From Coenobita brevimanus (lineage: Eukaryota > Arthropoda > Malacostraca > Decapoda > Coenobitidae), in assembly GCA_032717465.1 (NCBI GenBank), contig CM064683.1, positions 42,441,100 through 42,505,099 on the forward strand: a DNA stretch of 64,000 bases, in the 5' to 3' direction. The notes beneath the pieces are model-generated. The model did no database searches and was not told the origin of the DNA. It was given only the letters and a program-made list of their open reading frames with translations. Positions 21,117-32,556 of the stretch are shown here, one piece after another. The stretch's first letter is position 1, and each line of letters opens with the position of its first letter. The position numbers were made by a program, and so were the translations under genes.

Positions 21117-22802
21117 TCACTCAGGGGGTCTCACTTGAATGTTTACTCTTCTTCCCGTAAATACTGACTCCAAGTTTGCAATCCTGGCTTGCATTTTGTG
21201 CGTAACCAATAGTATTATACTAAATACAATGGAGAAGATTATAAAGACAACTGGACCTGTGTTATACACATAATATGGACTGAACATACTTATACTCAGT
21301 TCTTCCAAGGACTTCATTGTTTGACCGACTAATTGCATAATTTCAAACTTAGGTGAAGTCAGCTTAATATTTGTGCCCATGTTTAAATACATCTCAGGCA
21401 GTGGTTGGAAGTATTTGTGTGTGTGATTAAGGATGGCATGGTGATTGTTTGTAGTTAAGGTGGACAAAGATGGTGTAAGCACAGCACAATAGTAATGTGC
21501 ATTGTATAATCCTGATGCTGAAGTATTATGAGTGAAATGGATAAACTGTGGATGCCCGACACGCTGTTGGTGGGTGAGTTTATCTGGAGCAAATGTGAAG
21601 CTGCAGTGCTGATGAATGTCATGATTTCTTGTGATGGCCATTTCACAAGGGACTGTTCCAGTTAGCTGAAACGTGAAAATGTACGCAGAACAAAGGTGAA
21701 CAGCATGTAAGGATGTACAACACTTTCATTCAATTGTTGATTACCTATCGAAAGTGACAGTGTCCTGTCTCCTGGAGACCATGATGAGTTCGCTGTTGGT
21801 GCTGATGTTGATGATGACCAAGGTGTCATTGTTCTTAGAAGGAAAAGGCTTTTTTTGATAGACTGTAGACATATTATCTGTTATGAATGGTACATGAACT
21901 ATTAGTAATGTTGGTGTTAGAGTCGCTTGTAAGTATGGATAATATAGCATGAGATTCCTGTCCTGAAACAAAGGCTTCAAACCATGTTTATGTGTCCCTT
22001 AACTGATTATTTGACGTAGATCGTGAACTGGAAGTAACTTAATGGCGATCTTGGCATTACCAGCATTAGCAATACCTTTCATCAAAGCTTGATAACGAGC
22101 TCTAGTGTTGTCTAACTAGAGTATTATTATTTCATTATGTTCTGTGATTACTGAGAAATGTTAAAAAGGTGTCGTGTTTTCCTTCCATTGCATTTATTTT
22201 GTCCACACTCTGGTGACTTATCCTTTCTGCCTTTCTGAGATTTTCACAATCGTCATCATTGTTGTGTTTTGACTGTCAACTAGCTTCTGATGATATGTTA
22301 ATACCTGAGCTATCTTATTAAAGTAGTTGTTTATTATTTGAATATCTTTCTCCATAGCCAGTCCAAAAGAATTCCCTAGAATTGCACCACCCAGGTCGAA
22401 CAAACCGCGCCTCTCACGTGTATGTGTGATGTTGTTCATGTCCCTAAGTGCCTCCGTTCCACGAGATGGGATATCTTGGATCATGATCAGCATGGTAGCT
22501 TTTGCTTGATCTAATTCCCATTTTGCCAACTTCATGAATTCAGTCACTTCCTTTGTGTTATGACCTGAAATAGAACTTCTTATCATAGCTTCCAGTGTCC
22601 TCAGTGGCTTGGCAAGGTTTTCCAACTATACTGGTAATTCATATAAGATGTCCAAACTAATTTCAGTACTCATGATATCTTTTACAATTGCTGTTGAGGC
22701 CGTTGGGGCTGTGAGGCATCCTTGCCGTACTGTGTGTTGAGGGTCTAAGTGGGCTGGTCCTCTTGCTATATAGATGAGAATCCATGGTATAAGTCCCCTC
22801 AT
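21117..22802 (-). pseudogene. Endogenous retroviral (errantivirus/F-like) envelope, decayed
   Basis: Class I fusion-glycoprotein-like gene. The ATG at 22802-22800 starts a hydrophobic signal-like segment. An in-frame TAG lies at 22628-22626. The frame 22625-22218 then carries a polybasic RERR furin-type site followed by a Gly-rich hydrophobic stretch (GLFDLGGAILGNSFGL), as in insect errantivirus Env and baculovirus F proteins. Several indels and stops occur between 22218 and 21641. The frame 21641-21117 ends with one transmembrane helix (GPVVFIIFSIVFSIILLV) and a short cytoplasmic tail. No gag, pol or LTR was found beside it. It is non-functional as read; the family placement is inferred from the cleavage site, fusion-peptide-like segment and anchor. 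Confidence 0.7.
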
Positions 22803-22808
22803 CGTTAC

Positions 22809-22830
22809 CTACCGAAAAAAAAAAAAAATT
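22809..22830 (-). promoter_or_regulatory. Possible env splice acceptor
   Basis: Minus strand: a run of about 14 T, then CGGTAG|GTAACG directly before the env-like ATG. This suits a spliced subgenomic env mRNA, but a T-run plus AG is weak evidence. Confidence 0.35.
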
Positions 22831-23045
22831 AATTAGCTAAACCAGTCATGCTGAGGTCGATGATAGTGATGATGTGCATTACAAACTGGCTCTTGGAGAA
22901 CCATAACTTTGCTCGTTGTTTTCACTTATAGATGGAGTTTAAATCGATACCTAGATCATGTAAATGGTGTATTGTGGCATTTGTAGCAACATTGCACCTA
23001 TTTTTGTTTGTTATGCGATCTTAGCTAGAGAGATTTTAATACTGT

Positions 23046-23130
23046 CGCCATTAACCCTTTCATGACGGTGAAGCTCTAGTCTTCCATTCCACCTAATGTC
23101 AGGCAATTTTATTCAGCTGAGAGCAAATCA
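23046..23130 (-). repeat. Dispersed GGGTTAA-type repeat, single copy
   Basis: The reverse complement reads GAATAAAATTGCCTGACATT ... AAAGGGTTAATG, matching the tandem units at 25285-25617. Confidence 0.6.
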
Positions 23131-23246
23131 CAGGACGCTGACACTGTTAAAAGTACACCTGGTAATTACAGAATATATAGGATGGAGAAAATGCAGAGAT
23201 GTGGAAAAGTAGTGACAGACTGAATATGGAAGCAGCTTGGTGGAAG

Positions 23247-23248
<2 letters not shown>

Positions 23249-23298
<50 letters not shown>

Positions 23299-23324
23299 GA
23301 CAGAGACAGACAGACAGACAGACA
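23249..23324. repeat. (GA)n/(GACA)n microsatellite
   Basis: GA run merging into GACA repeats, followed by A-rich sequence. Confidence 0.9.
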
Positions 23325-23758
23325 GAGAAAAAAAAAATTATGAGAATTAAAAAAAAAAAAAAAAAAGGCCAAAGTGATGACCTGTAACTTGAAGTAGGTA
23401 AAAGAAACCCAACCCGTATACTGGATCGATCCCGGGCCTCACTGTCCAGACCCAGTTATCTAATTGTATTTGCTGTAGTGGTTTCTACCTGTCTGCCTGC
23501 CTAGCTGTCTATTTCTCACCCATTTCGTCACCCTGTTATTATATGCCATCATCATCATCATCATAATCATCACAACTATTCTTTCATTCCGTGACAGATC
23601 TCTGCCAACTTTCTCCCGGGTTGCTGTGATGGTTATTTATTGCACAAAGAGGAGAGGAAATCTGAGAACGAGGTAACTGTATTATCGGAAAGTAGATGTA
23701 AGTGCGATGTTTGTGAGTTTTTGAAATGTGTGTGTGAAGGCGCGTGTGGAGGGTATTG

Positions 23759-24036
23759 TTGTTTGTTTGTTTGTTTGCATGTAATTTACCGGGTCGGTCA
23801 TGATCACTTGATGGTCGTGATCGTCAGCTTTTTACCCTCCCGGAAGGGAGCTGAGAGCTCATATAGTCCGATCTAAAGGCAAGGCTGTGACCTTCACACA
23901 AGCACACACCCTTCCCCTTGCTCAAGGGGGACAGTAACCACCCACTTCGTCAGTGAAACTTTTCGCAACCTGAGCGAGGCGCGAACTCCCGTCCACCAGT
24001 CGGCAAGCGAGAACGTTACCACTGCACCAGCGAGCG
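23759..24036 (-). mobile_element. tRNA-derived SINE (family C)
   Basis: Minus strand: box A TGGTGCAGTGGTAACG (24028-24013) and box B GGAGTTCGCGCCTC (23988-23975) are spaced as in a tRNA. A ~200-nt body follows, then an (AAAC)n tail (23758-23778). A different family from the SINEs at 17579 and 20118. Confidence 0.75.
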
Positions 24037-25140
24037 GTGTGTATGTGTATATGTGTATGTACATGTGTGTTTAAATGTGAATGTGTGTGAATCCGTGTAT
24101 GTGTGTGAAAATGTTTAAGGGTGTGCATGTATGTTTGTGCATGACTGTACATTGTGTATGTGTGTGTGCAGGCCTGAAGCCAAACTCTTCGAAGGGGGAG
24201 GGGGGTCTTTTTTCTTGCATCTGGACTTACACAGCAGCATTCAGGTCAAATGCCTACTCCATTATTGCTATAGAGGTCTGGGTGTATGCATAAGCGACAC
24301 TGAGAAGCAGCACAAAACTTCTGAACAACCGAGAGTGACTTTTTTAGCAATGATATCAACAAACAGACCGTGACAAAAGTGAACATTTCGGCAGGTGGGG
24401 GAGGGAGGAGTTTCCGAATCTCTCGACTCCACCCCCCTCCCCTCCGTCTATGGGCCTGAAATAGTAAAACATAAGCAGAGAACACAGGTTAAAAAATAAT
24501 AATAATAATAGCATGAAAAACAAAACAGAAGCACCTTGGTAAAGCTGGCGGGTGCTCAGTAAACAGTGCCAGTTGTCTACCGGTGTTGGCTGCTGTGGCT
24601 TCTGTCCGTCGTATGTAAGGAAAATCTATCCATCTGTCTTTCTGTATATCACTTCATGTAGTTCATCAGTTTACTAACCAGATTATTAGTCTGGCATCTT
24701 ATCAATCACACTGTTATTCTTTCTCTTTCACTATTCATCTGACTCACTGTCCATCCACCTGTCTGTCTGTATGTGTTCTGTTTTCAGTATGAATCTCCAC
24801 CCGCCTTCGTTGGTGGCGTTTTTTATGTACTTTTTATTTTTTCGTTCTATCGGTCTGTCTATTTGTCTTTGCATCTATGCACATACCCGTTTACATATCT
24901 GACTCGTCTCTCTTTATTACCATCTATCTATCTGTTCATTTATCTGTCGGGCTGTCCTTCTGTCTTTCAATAAATCTGTTATACAAAGTGACCACCACAT
25001 ATTCATTATAGCCATTAGTAAAGCCTTGATAAATTGATAAGAATAATAACTCTTTCATTTCACAACCCCAACTATTTTATTTCAGCTAAGGCCACAAGAT
25101 TTTATTCAGTAGAGCGAATTATAACAGCTTGAGAGAGGTA
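24037..25140. other. Intergenic, low-complexity
   Basis: TG/TA-rich simple sequence at 24037-24170, then unique sequence and a CTGTCTGT-rich stretch at 24600-24970. No supported gene. Confidence 0.5.
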
Positions 25141-25230
25141 ATAACACCATTAACCTTTTCACGATCAGGATAACTCTAGCTTTGTATTGCAACTAACACC
25201 AGACGATTGTATTCATCAAGGAGCAAGTCT
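25141..25230 (-). repeat. Dispersed GGGTTAA-type repeat, inverted copy
   Basis: The reverse complement contains GAATACAATCGTCTGGTGTTA and ends near AAAAGGTTAATG, related to the adjacent direct units. Confidence 0.6.
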
Positions 25231-25284
25231 AAGAGGCTGAGAGTGTCAATAAATGAAGTCAGTGAATCAGTAACACAGTAATGA

Positions 25285-25617
25285 AATATACAGTAAATTC
25301 TCTCAGGCTCGTAGGATTCACTCAGTTCAGTCAAACCGGCTGCCGTTACCTGCAATAATGTAATAGAGTTGTCCCCACCGTGACAGGGTTAATGCTGCCG
25401 CTGAAAAAAACAAATCTGTGGCTCCTGTAGCTCACTCTCACCTGAATATAATTATCTGGTGTCAGCTGGAATAGAATACTAGAGTTGTTCCCACGATGAG
25501 AGGGTTAATAACTAATATTTACACGCTCAAGCTCCTAGGGATTACTCTCAGGTGAATAAAATCGTCTGGCGTTACCTGGAATAAATCAGTGAGTTCTTCC
25601 AACCATGAGAGGGTTAA
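25285..25617 (+). repeat. ~110-bp tandem repeat ending GGGTTAA
   Basis: Three diverged units end at GGGTTAA (25386-25392, 25502-25508, 25611-25617), spaced 116 and 109 bp. Shared blocks are ACTCTCAGGTGAATAAAAT, TCTGGCGTTACCTGGAATA and GTGAGAGGGTTAA. Single relatives occur near 4020-4230, 23046, 25141 (inverted), 25840 and possibly 40690. Confidence 0.7.
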
Positions 25618-25901
25618 CATAAACAAACCAATATTATTCAGGAATGGGGATTGATATCTGGTTCTCAGTCAGGGTTCCGGTTCCTGTGCCCTTCAGTACG
25701 ATGACGTGGTTTTAATTTTAGTCTTGCTGTTACCAGAGGATTTGATTCCAGGATTTCATTGGAGAGGAGTAGTGAAGGAGTTGATTAAGGCCGTATCTAA
25801 CTCCTCCAGCTGGAAATGTCTCTCCTCAGATGAATAAAGTTATCTGGCAGTAGCAAGAATACAATGACAAAGAAAGTAATCGGTGTGAAGGGATTATTAC
25901 T

Positions 25902-25904
<3 letters not shown>

Positions 25905-25952
<48 letters not shown>
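25905..25952. repeat. (GA)n microsatellite
   Basis: About 48 bp of GA. Confidence 0.95.
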
Positions 25953-25957
<5 letters not shown>

Positions 25958-26677
25958 CATTATAGTTCATTGAAAGTCTTTGTTTGTATTACATCCTATT
26001 TTCTCATTTTCTTTCCTTGCTGTGTCTTTTTTTTTTCTTATCATCTACCGTTTTATTAAAGCAACAAGTGCTAAAAGAGATAAATGAAGTCTATCCTGAT
26101 CAGTACTACCCACCATCACCAGCACCACTACTACCACCACCATTATCCATACAGTTATCATTAGTCTCATTAAAACTAACCTATACTATCATCACCATCA
26201 TCATTACTACCATCACCATCAGTCACCATAATCATCACAACCACCATTATCATCCACTACATAGAGCCAGTTCCTATATTACAGCATCACAAGCTATATT
26301 TCCTTCTGTCTCCCTAGGTTTCTGTCTTTCTAGCCTTTCTTTCTTCCCTACTGTCCTCTATCCCCTTTCAACCTTTTACTCTTTGTCCTTTCGTTTTGGT
26401 CTCTCCTTTAATCTCATCTTTTCCATTACTTCTTTTCTTTCACCTTTCTCATTCTTTCTCGTTCAGTTGCTTCTTCTTTCCTCTCTTTCTTCACTATTTT
26501 ACAATAATAAACAAGAGGGAAGTAGGAGCCAAGATGGAGTAAGGTGGAGCGGCCTCAGAATCTGTCAATGTTGTCTCCAGTTGGACCCCGGTCCTCACGA
26601 AGCTCCTTTTGATATTTCAATATCTTTTCCTCCTTTTTGCACCCGTGGTCGCGGAGCTAGAATGATTATTTTGAGAG

Positions 26678-26680
<3 letters not shown>

Positions 26681-26773
<93 letters not shown>
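26681..26773. repeat. (GT)n microsatellite, longest GT array
   Basis: 93 bp of uninterrupted TG. Confidence 0.95.
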
Positions 26774-26774
<1 letters not shown>

Positions 26775-27143
26775 AATGCACGAAACTTGGTGGAAGGCTT
26801 GACGGTCAACCAAAGAGGAAACCAATTGTTTCTGAGAGCAATATGTCAAATGCAAAGGTCGCCTGGCTAGACCAAACGTTGACCTAGCAGAATCAACTTT
26901 GAGTTTTCACTCAGATTATACCAATCTCTGGGGAACGGTTGAGGGTAAGGCAAGAATGAAGTCATTTGATCTTAAGAACAATGAGTCAAAGGTCAAGGTC
27001 ACAAAGCAAGGTCAAAGTTTGACTTCAGTATGTGCTTGCTAACTATATAACTCAGTTTTCATCCTATTTTGAGAAACTAAGTTGAAGGGTTGAAAGTCAG
27101 GCAAGGAGTAAACCTCTGTCAAGCTAACAAAAGCAGGGTAATA

Positions 27144-27147
<4 letters not shown>

Positions 27148-27198
<51 letters not shown>
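27148..27198. repeat. (CT)n microsatellite
   Basis: About 51 bp of CT. Confidence 0.95.
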
Positions 27199-27898
27199 AG
27201 CATTTTGGATGCGATTAGAGTTATTTTTCTGGGAAATACTAATTCATTCTATATTAAAAAGAAATTATTATAATCGGAACTGTACCAACAAAAACACTGA
27301 CCAGTCTCCTTTTCATTATATTTATGACGCCCATTCACGCCGAACAGATCAAATTAAACAGTAAGTAGGAACATATTTAGTGAGTGAAAATACTTGTGCT
27401 GAGAAAGAACCAATTGTAGTCAGAAAGAAACACTTTTCACAACAGACAGTTTGTTTCCACATATAATCCCTCTCTACGGTGACGTCTGTTTCTTATGTTC
27501 GTGCTGTCTTGAGATAATTTCCATCGCCTTTGGAGAAACATCTCTAACTGGGCGGGTTAGATACTGCCTGTAATCATCAGTTAACTATGAGCCCTTTTTA
27601 ACTGGCAGAATATTATAGTCTGGATATTACAAGAGGGAAATTTAAAGACGTGACAGCATCTAATGATTTTATAATATTACGTGATCGCCAGTGAACTGGT
27701 ACATGGAAACAAAAAGTTTATCAGTATTCAGACGTCTGTTGATGAAATGCAATTCAAGTATGAGGCAAAATATATGACATTCAGAAAATGCTGAGACTGA
27801 CGACAGGAACAACAATAATTTTTGTTTCTTTATATTTTTTGCTCCCTTACCGGGCATCGGTCACGATATTGGTTTTACTCTCTACGCGTGCGCGCACC

Positions 27899-27901
<3 letters not shown>

Positions 27902-27946
<45 letters not shown>
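27902..27946. repeat. (GT)n microsatellite
   Basis: About 45 bp of GT. Confidence 0.95.
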
Positions 27947-27948
<2 letters not shown>

Positions 27949-28672
27949 ATATCGTTAGTGTATTTCAAGCTTAAAGTCGGGACATTTACAAAAGAGGGAG
28001 CGAGAGCTCGAGAGGAGGAAAGCAACGGAATGGAACGAGTTTTAAAAAAATATATAGAAGCAGGGATGGCAATGGGTAGTTTAAAGGCACAGGGAGAAGC
28101 AAAAGGATGGTAGAAAATATGTTCACAGAAAGAAGGGAAAACTTCGAACTGGCTCAGGGGGAAAAAAGGAGCAGAGGTTAGGGTACTGCAAGGAGTAATA
28201 GTGGTTGAGGGCAGGAAGGAAGGCCAGGACGAAAGTGGCCGGCAAGACACTGGATGGGAACACAAAAGAATGGGAAACAACAGACTCAACAATGGGGGGG
28301 ATAGTTAGAGGGGGAGAGAGAAACTGATTTCAGAAAACGAGAAGAAATGAAAGGGTGAGGTAGTGGAAAGAATAAAGAATGAAGGAGGAAGTCTGAATGG
28401 AAGAAAGAGGGTGAGGGGGAAGCAAATCTTTAGCACTATAATCAACAGAATCACTTCTTGTTTTCCTGTATATTTAGGTATGGCTGGATTATGCTGGGTT
28501 CAGTAGAGTTAAATTAGAACGCGTTAGATTGGGTTTGGTTGGTCTAAGGTTGTTAGACTGGTCTGCGAGAAGGTACTAATATTAGTTTGTGCTGGGGGAT
28601 GTTTGTCTGTTAAAGTAAGGTTAAGTTAGGGTTTTTGGCACATAAAGTAAAAGTGGTTACCCTGGTGAAATC

Positions 28673-28673
28673 G

Positions 28674-28737
<64 letters not shown>
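28673..28737. repeat. (CA)n microsatellite
   Basis: About 65 bp of CA. Confidence 0.95.
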
Positions 28738-28738
<1 letters not shown>

Positions 28739-29999
28739 GCCATGCACTGCTAAATATTCGGTTAGTCAGACCAGATGGTCGGTGGTAGCTATCCAATCTC
28801 CGATCCGCTGATAAACGAATCATCTCATCATGATGTGTGAACGGGGACACCGAATGGTCTTCTAGCTGTCTTTTTATCATGAAGAAAGACTGATTTACTT
28901 GCATGGGAATTATTATTAATGATGATAAGTACTTCTGTTGTCTTGATCTGGCTGTGGCGCGTCCCTGTCTGCCACCATGGCGTCTGGCCTGCATCTTACC
29001 ATACGATTACCTTTCCACTGTCTCTATGATATGTTTTGTATCTTTTGTTGCCTCTATTATTTGTAAATCACACAATACAGAAAACTACTTTTGTGATAAC
29101 GAATGTGGATGCCTCCAATATAAGTAACTTGCATCGTCAATGTATAGTACGTGAAGAGGATTCAGTTTTTGGTATTCTCAAAGTTTGGGGCACCATGATT
29201 CAGTGAAGTTTAATGTATTTTACTTTAAGGCTCTTATTCTAAATACACCTGTTTCTTTCTCCCACACTTTGCCAAAATATATGTATTCTACTATCTCTCC
29301 CCACCTCTGACTTCGCACTTTCCTCTTCTGTCAACACTCTACAACCCGTTTCCGTGTGCTTTCCTTCGCGAAACTCGCATCCCCTTACAACATTCCCTTT
29401 CACACTCGTCGCACAAGTTATTCCTTCTTCCTCCAGAACTTCCCAGCTTCATATCTACACCAGCACTGACTCCTGTAATCCCTCGTGTTTAAACAGCGTC
29501 CTTGTTTCTGATAGCATCTAAAAATTTCTTCCTTGCTTCATATTTCTTTTTCATCATACTGCATCCTTCCTTTCCTTCTGTTTCTTTGTGGAATGTTGTA
29601 TTTTTTTTTTTAGTTCATTTCCATTTTCCCATTTTCTGAATCCTGCTCCCTCTTTCTTTCTTCACTTTCTTCTATCTTTATTCAGAGTCTTCTGTTTTTC
29701 TCTCCTTACTTCCTCTCTTTCACCTTTTCCCTTATTCTTTTCCCCTCCGTCTTTCTTCTCCACAACCTTTATCATTTCCCCTTTTCGTTTACCTCCTTCC
29801 TTCTGCAGCCCATTATTGTCCATTGGTATGTCCCCTTCTTCAGTATCCTACCCAACATTTCATTCTGTGATATATCTGCTTGGCGTCGGTGTGGGAGCTT
29901 TGGGTTTCACTGTAAAGGATCTTGACTTCTCAGTCTTCAGAATCTTGAAGAACTGGGTCAAATACAGTATAATACTGTCTTTAAGATAGGAGGAACTGC

Positions 30000-30983
30000 G
30001 ATAATGTTTGCGATCAGTGTGGGAAATATGGGTTTCAGTAATCACGATATTGGTGTTTTGAAATCACATATGTTTTGTGTTTTGGGATCCGTTTGGGCGA
30101 TTCAGGTTTCATTGTTCGGTACGGTACCATAAGATAATTTTTCTATAGGCGCCATCGTCACTACTCTAGTTGTGCTGCACCACCTACCACACATACTTCT
30201 GGGCTCTCGAGCGTGCAGCTGTATATGTGGTTCTGATTTATGGATCCGCCTGCAGCAGAGGTGACTGCTAGGGACGTTGCAGCCGAGAATGTTAGTGAAA
30301 CTGAGTGTAGTGCCACACATTTGATATTCATGTATGTGTTTAGTAGTACTGTAATTTTAAGTTAGATAGGGTGTAACCTGAATATTAGTGTATAAGTTCC
30401 TACCCTAAGTAGTAATTCATATATTAATAATTAATGTAGGGTTAACTATTTTTACATGTATGTATCTCTGTATCTATGCAGTGGGTGATGTAATTGTAGA
30501 TGTTGAGCTATGGGAATTCCTTAGTCAAGCCGAGTAATGAAAGACACATGCGAGCAGCTTATCCCCTCCCTTTGTGCGTCATTGCCGGGCGCCGAGTTTA
30601 AACCTTAAACAGTAATGATGAATATACAATTCTTTCCGTAACCTAGTTGTGAAATGTTTGCTAATGAAGCTGCTAGAACACAAGTATGTAAGATTAGCAG
30701 TCCAAAGGGCCTAAATAATGTCATTTGTGAGGATTTAAAGTTCCATTTATCTTGGCCGTCACTAGATGGCGTGAGCTGCTCTCAGATTCAAATTGAGATA
30801 GTGATAGAATCAGTATCTAATTCAAGTAAGGATAAATCCCAAATTTTCCCCAATTCAATCAAAAGTCCTGGCGTCATGGGTACACTGCTAAATAAATTGT
30901 AAAGAGAATTGAAACCCCCCATATTTCAAAAATACCACCTCATTTGACTTGAGCAGTGGCGTCCTTAGTGCCCGACATACCCC
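30000..30983. other. Unassigned sequence left of the gag-only ORF
   Basis: Two short plus-strand ORFs open here: ATG at 30240 (MDPPAAEVTARDVAAENVS) and 30654-30902 (82 aa, containing KISSPKGLNNVICEDLKFHL). I recognise neither. Either could be an exon or retroelement debris. No LTR boundary was found. Confidence 0.3.
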
Positions 30984-31167
30984 ACTTGCTGCCCAGACAT
31001 CGTGTGTAACAGACGTTCGTTTAGGTGAGTCGTCCACATTTCTTCTTCCTCCCCCTCTTTTTCTTTGTTTAATCCTTACTTATTATGAACTATGAGAAGT
31101 AATATTGTTGAGAGTTTAACGTAGTGACTTGCTGCCCAGACATCGTGTGTAACAGACGTTCGTTTAG
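30984..31167 (+). repeat. Exact 41-bp direct repeat pair
   Basis: 30984-31024 and 31127-31167 are identical over 41 bp (ACTTGCTGCCCAGACATCGT... to ...GTTCGTTTAG), separated by 102 bp that starts GTGAGT. The source is unknown; it may be a leader duplication of the retroelement whose gag follows. Confidence 0.8.
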
Positions 31168-31499
31168 TCCCCAGACACCGGCGGCGACGTCCGTGGGAGT
31201 ACGCCATTATTCCCAAGTATTGCCCATAGACTTTTACACTTACACTTGCACCACTCACGAGTTATTATTACAAACCGAAGGTATTTGATGTGTTATTAAT
31301 GATTCTATCAAGTGAATTCTTTTTTTTTGTAGATAAGGAATAGAAATATAAAAGTGATATGTTCTGTAACGGAAAAGGAAAAATTCAAATTCCTTAACTG
31401 TTCTCTTTCTTTAAAATTAATTTATTAGAAAAAATTATAATCAGGAGCGTGGAAGGGAACTTACTGATTGTGAACAATAATGTGATATTTAAGTTGTAC

Positions 31500-31812
31500 C
31501 TCGAGGCTAAACAAGCCCGAGTGATTGAGGTGCTCCTAGTGATTGTATTTCTTTTTTTTTTTTAATTATTCCTCGAGGCTAGACAGGCCCGAGAGGTTAT
31601 GTATTTCTAGTGATTATATAACATTGTTGATGGTGAACTGTAAAAAAATACTGACGATGTGAGAACCGAGAAAATTATATGAGGAGAATACCTTATATGG
31701 GTGAAAGATGAATACAAATAATCATTCTTATTGATTCGAGGCTATGCCAGCCCGAACAGACAATTCATACCCGTGAAAGTGTCCCTGTCTTGAGGCCATT
31801 GTTGAGCCCAAG
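31500..31812 (+). ncRNA. Four related hairpins (structured leader, unassigned)
   Basis: Hairpins at 31500-31521, 31572-31593, 31735-31756 and 31789-31812 share the layout NNNG-A-GGCT-loop-AGCC-CNNN. The outer stems are CTCG/CGAG, CTCG/CGAG, TTCG/CGAA and CTTG/CAAG, so base changes are matched on the other side. They lie 0.75-1.05 kb upstream of the gag ORF and could be an RNA element of its leader. Function is not known. Confidence 0.5.
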
Positions 31813-32293
31813 AGTAACGGCCAAAAAAAGAAAGTAAAGTACAACGACTCCATATCTCGCGTGTATCAAATTGTTTCGTCTGGTAATAATGTTAGAGGAA
31901 TGATCACCCAAAAGCCTTAGTAACCTTTACCATCTTCTTTCATACTAAAAAGGGTCATGTAATAAAAAATGTTTTTGTGGAAATTGACAGAATTATTAAA
32001 GTAGAGTAAAGTACATAGCATTTTCTTTTCTTTATTAGTATACCTAATCAAGGAAATTATGTCCTCAAGCCAAATTCACTCCCCTTCCAATTCAAGATTC
32101 CTTCGCTGAGGGAACGACAACCACCTGAGGTACCGACTAAATCTAAACTCGGCCAAAAACTACAAACGCTACCACAATTCATTCTTTTCATAAATAACAT
32201 CCACTATATTAAGTCGAGTACCACTTGTATATCCATGGGTGAGTTGATCAATACCCACAACAGGTAAGAAAATACATACCCCTATCATCATTA

Positions 32294-32440
32294 CACTGGT
32301 GTCAACTGGTGGGATAAAGTTTCAGGTTTTACACTGGTGTCAGTCAGTGGCATAAAAGGTCTTACCACTAGCATCACACTGGTGAATACCGGTGATACAA
32401 CATTCATAGCTTTACACTGGTGGCAATAGCGGTGGGATGT
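32294..32440 (+). repeat. CACTGGTG-type repeat cluster before gag
   Basis: CACTGGTGTCAACTGGTGGG and the next ten bases (32294-32323) recur exactly at 33643-33672 after the gag stop. Three weaker CACTGGTG...GGTG copies follow at about 32334-32430. TGGTGTCA at this place could be a retroelement primer-site-like motif (inference). Confidence 0.65.
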
Positions 32441-32556
32441 TCATCGTTCCCAAATTAGTGGCGTTGGTGAGAAAATGAAGGGAAGTGAAAAGTAAAGAGA
32501 ATATTTCAAAATTTAATTTCCTTTTTTTTGTGAGTAAGAATAGTACATTAGTCACC

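Larger units (their letters stand above)
22831..23758. other. Intergenic with dispersed repeat and purine microsatellite
   Basis: Contains one inverted copy of the dispersed GGGTTAA-type repeat (23046-23130) and a (GA)n-(GACA)n tract (23249-23324). No gene recognised. Confidence 0.5.
25618..29999. other. Intergenic, microsatellite- and pyrimidine-rich
   Basis: No supported gene. It holds (GA)n at 25905-25952, a C/T-rich tract with ATC/ACC trinucleotides at 26100-26500, (GT)n at 26681-26773, (CT)n at 27148-27198, (GT)n at 27902-27946, (CA)n at 28673-28737 and a long C/T-rich stretch at 29280-29830. The longest open frames are translations of these tracts. Confidence 0.55.

Noticed and set aside
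23922..24152. 76-aa minus-strand ORF rich in His-Thr
   Set aside because: Composed of TG-rich simple sequence fused to a SINE head.
26682..26887. ORFs rich in Cys-Val or Thr-His from (GT)n/(CA)n arrays (also at 3398, 7673, 28674, 60456)
   Set aside because: Pure dinucleotide repeats have no stops in several frames; the translations are artefacts.
29588..29989. 133-aa Ser/Phe-rich plus-strand ORF
   Set aside because: Translation of a C/T-rich tract; no conserved pattern.
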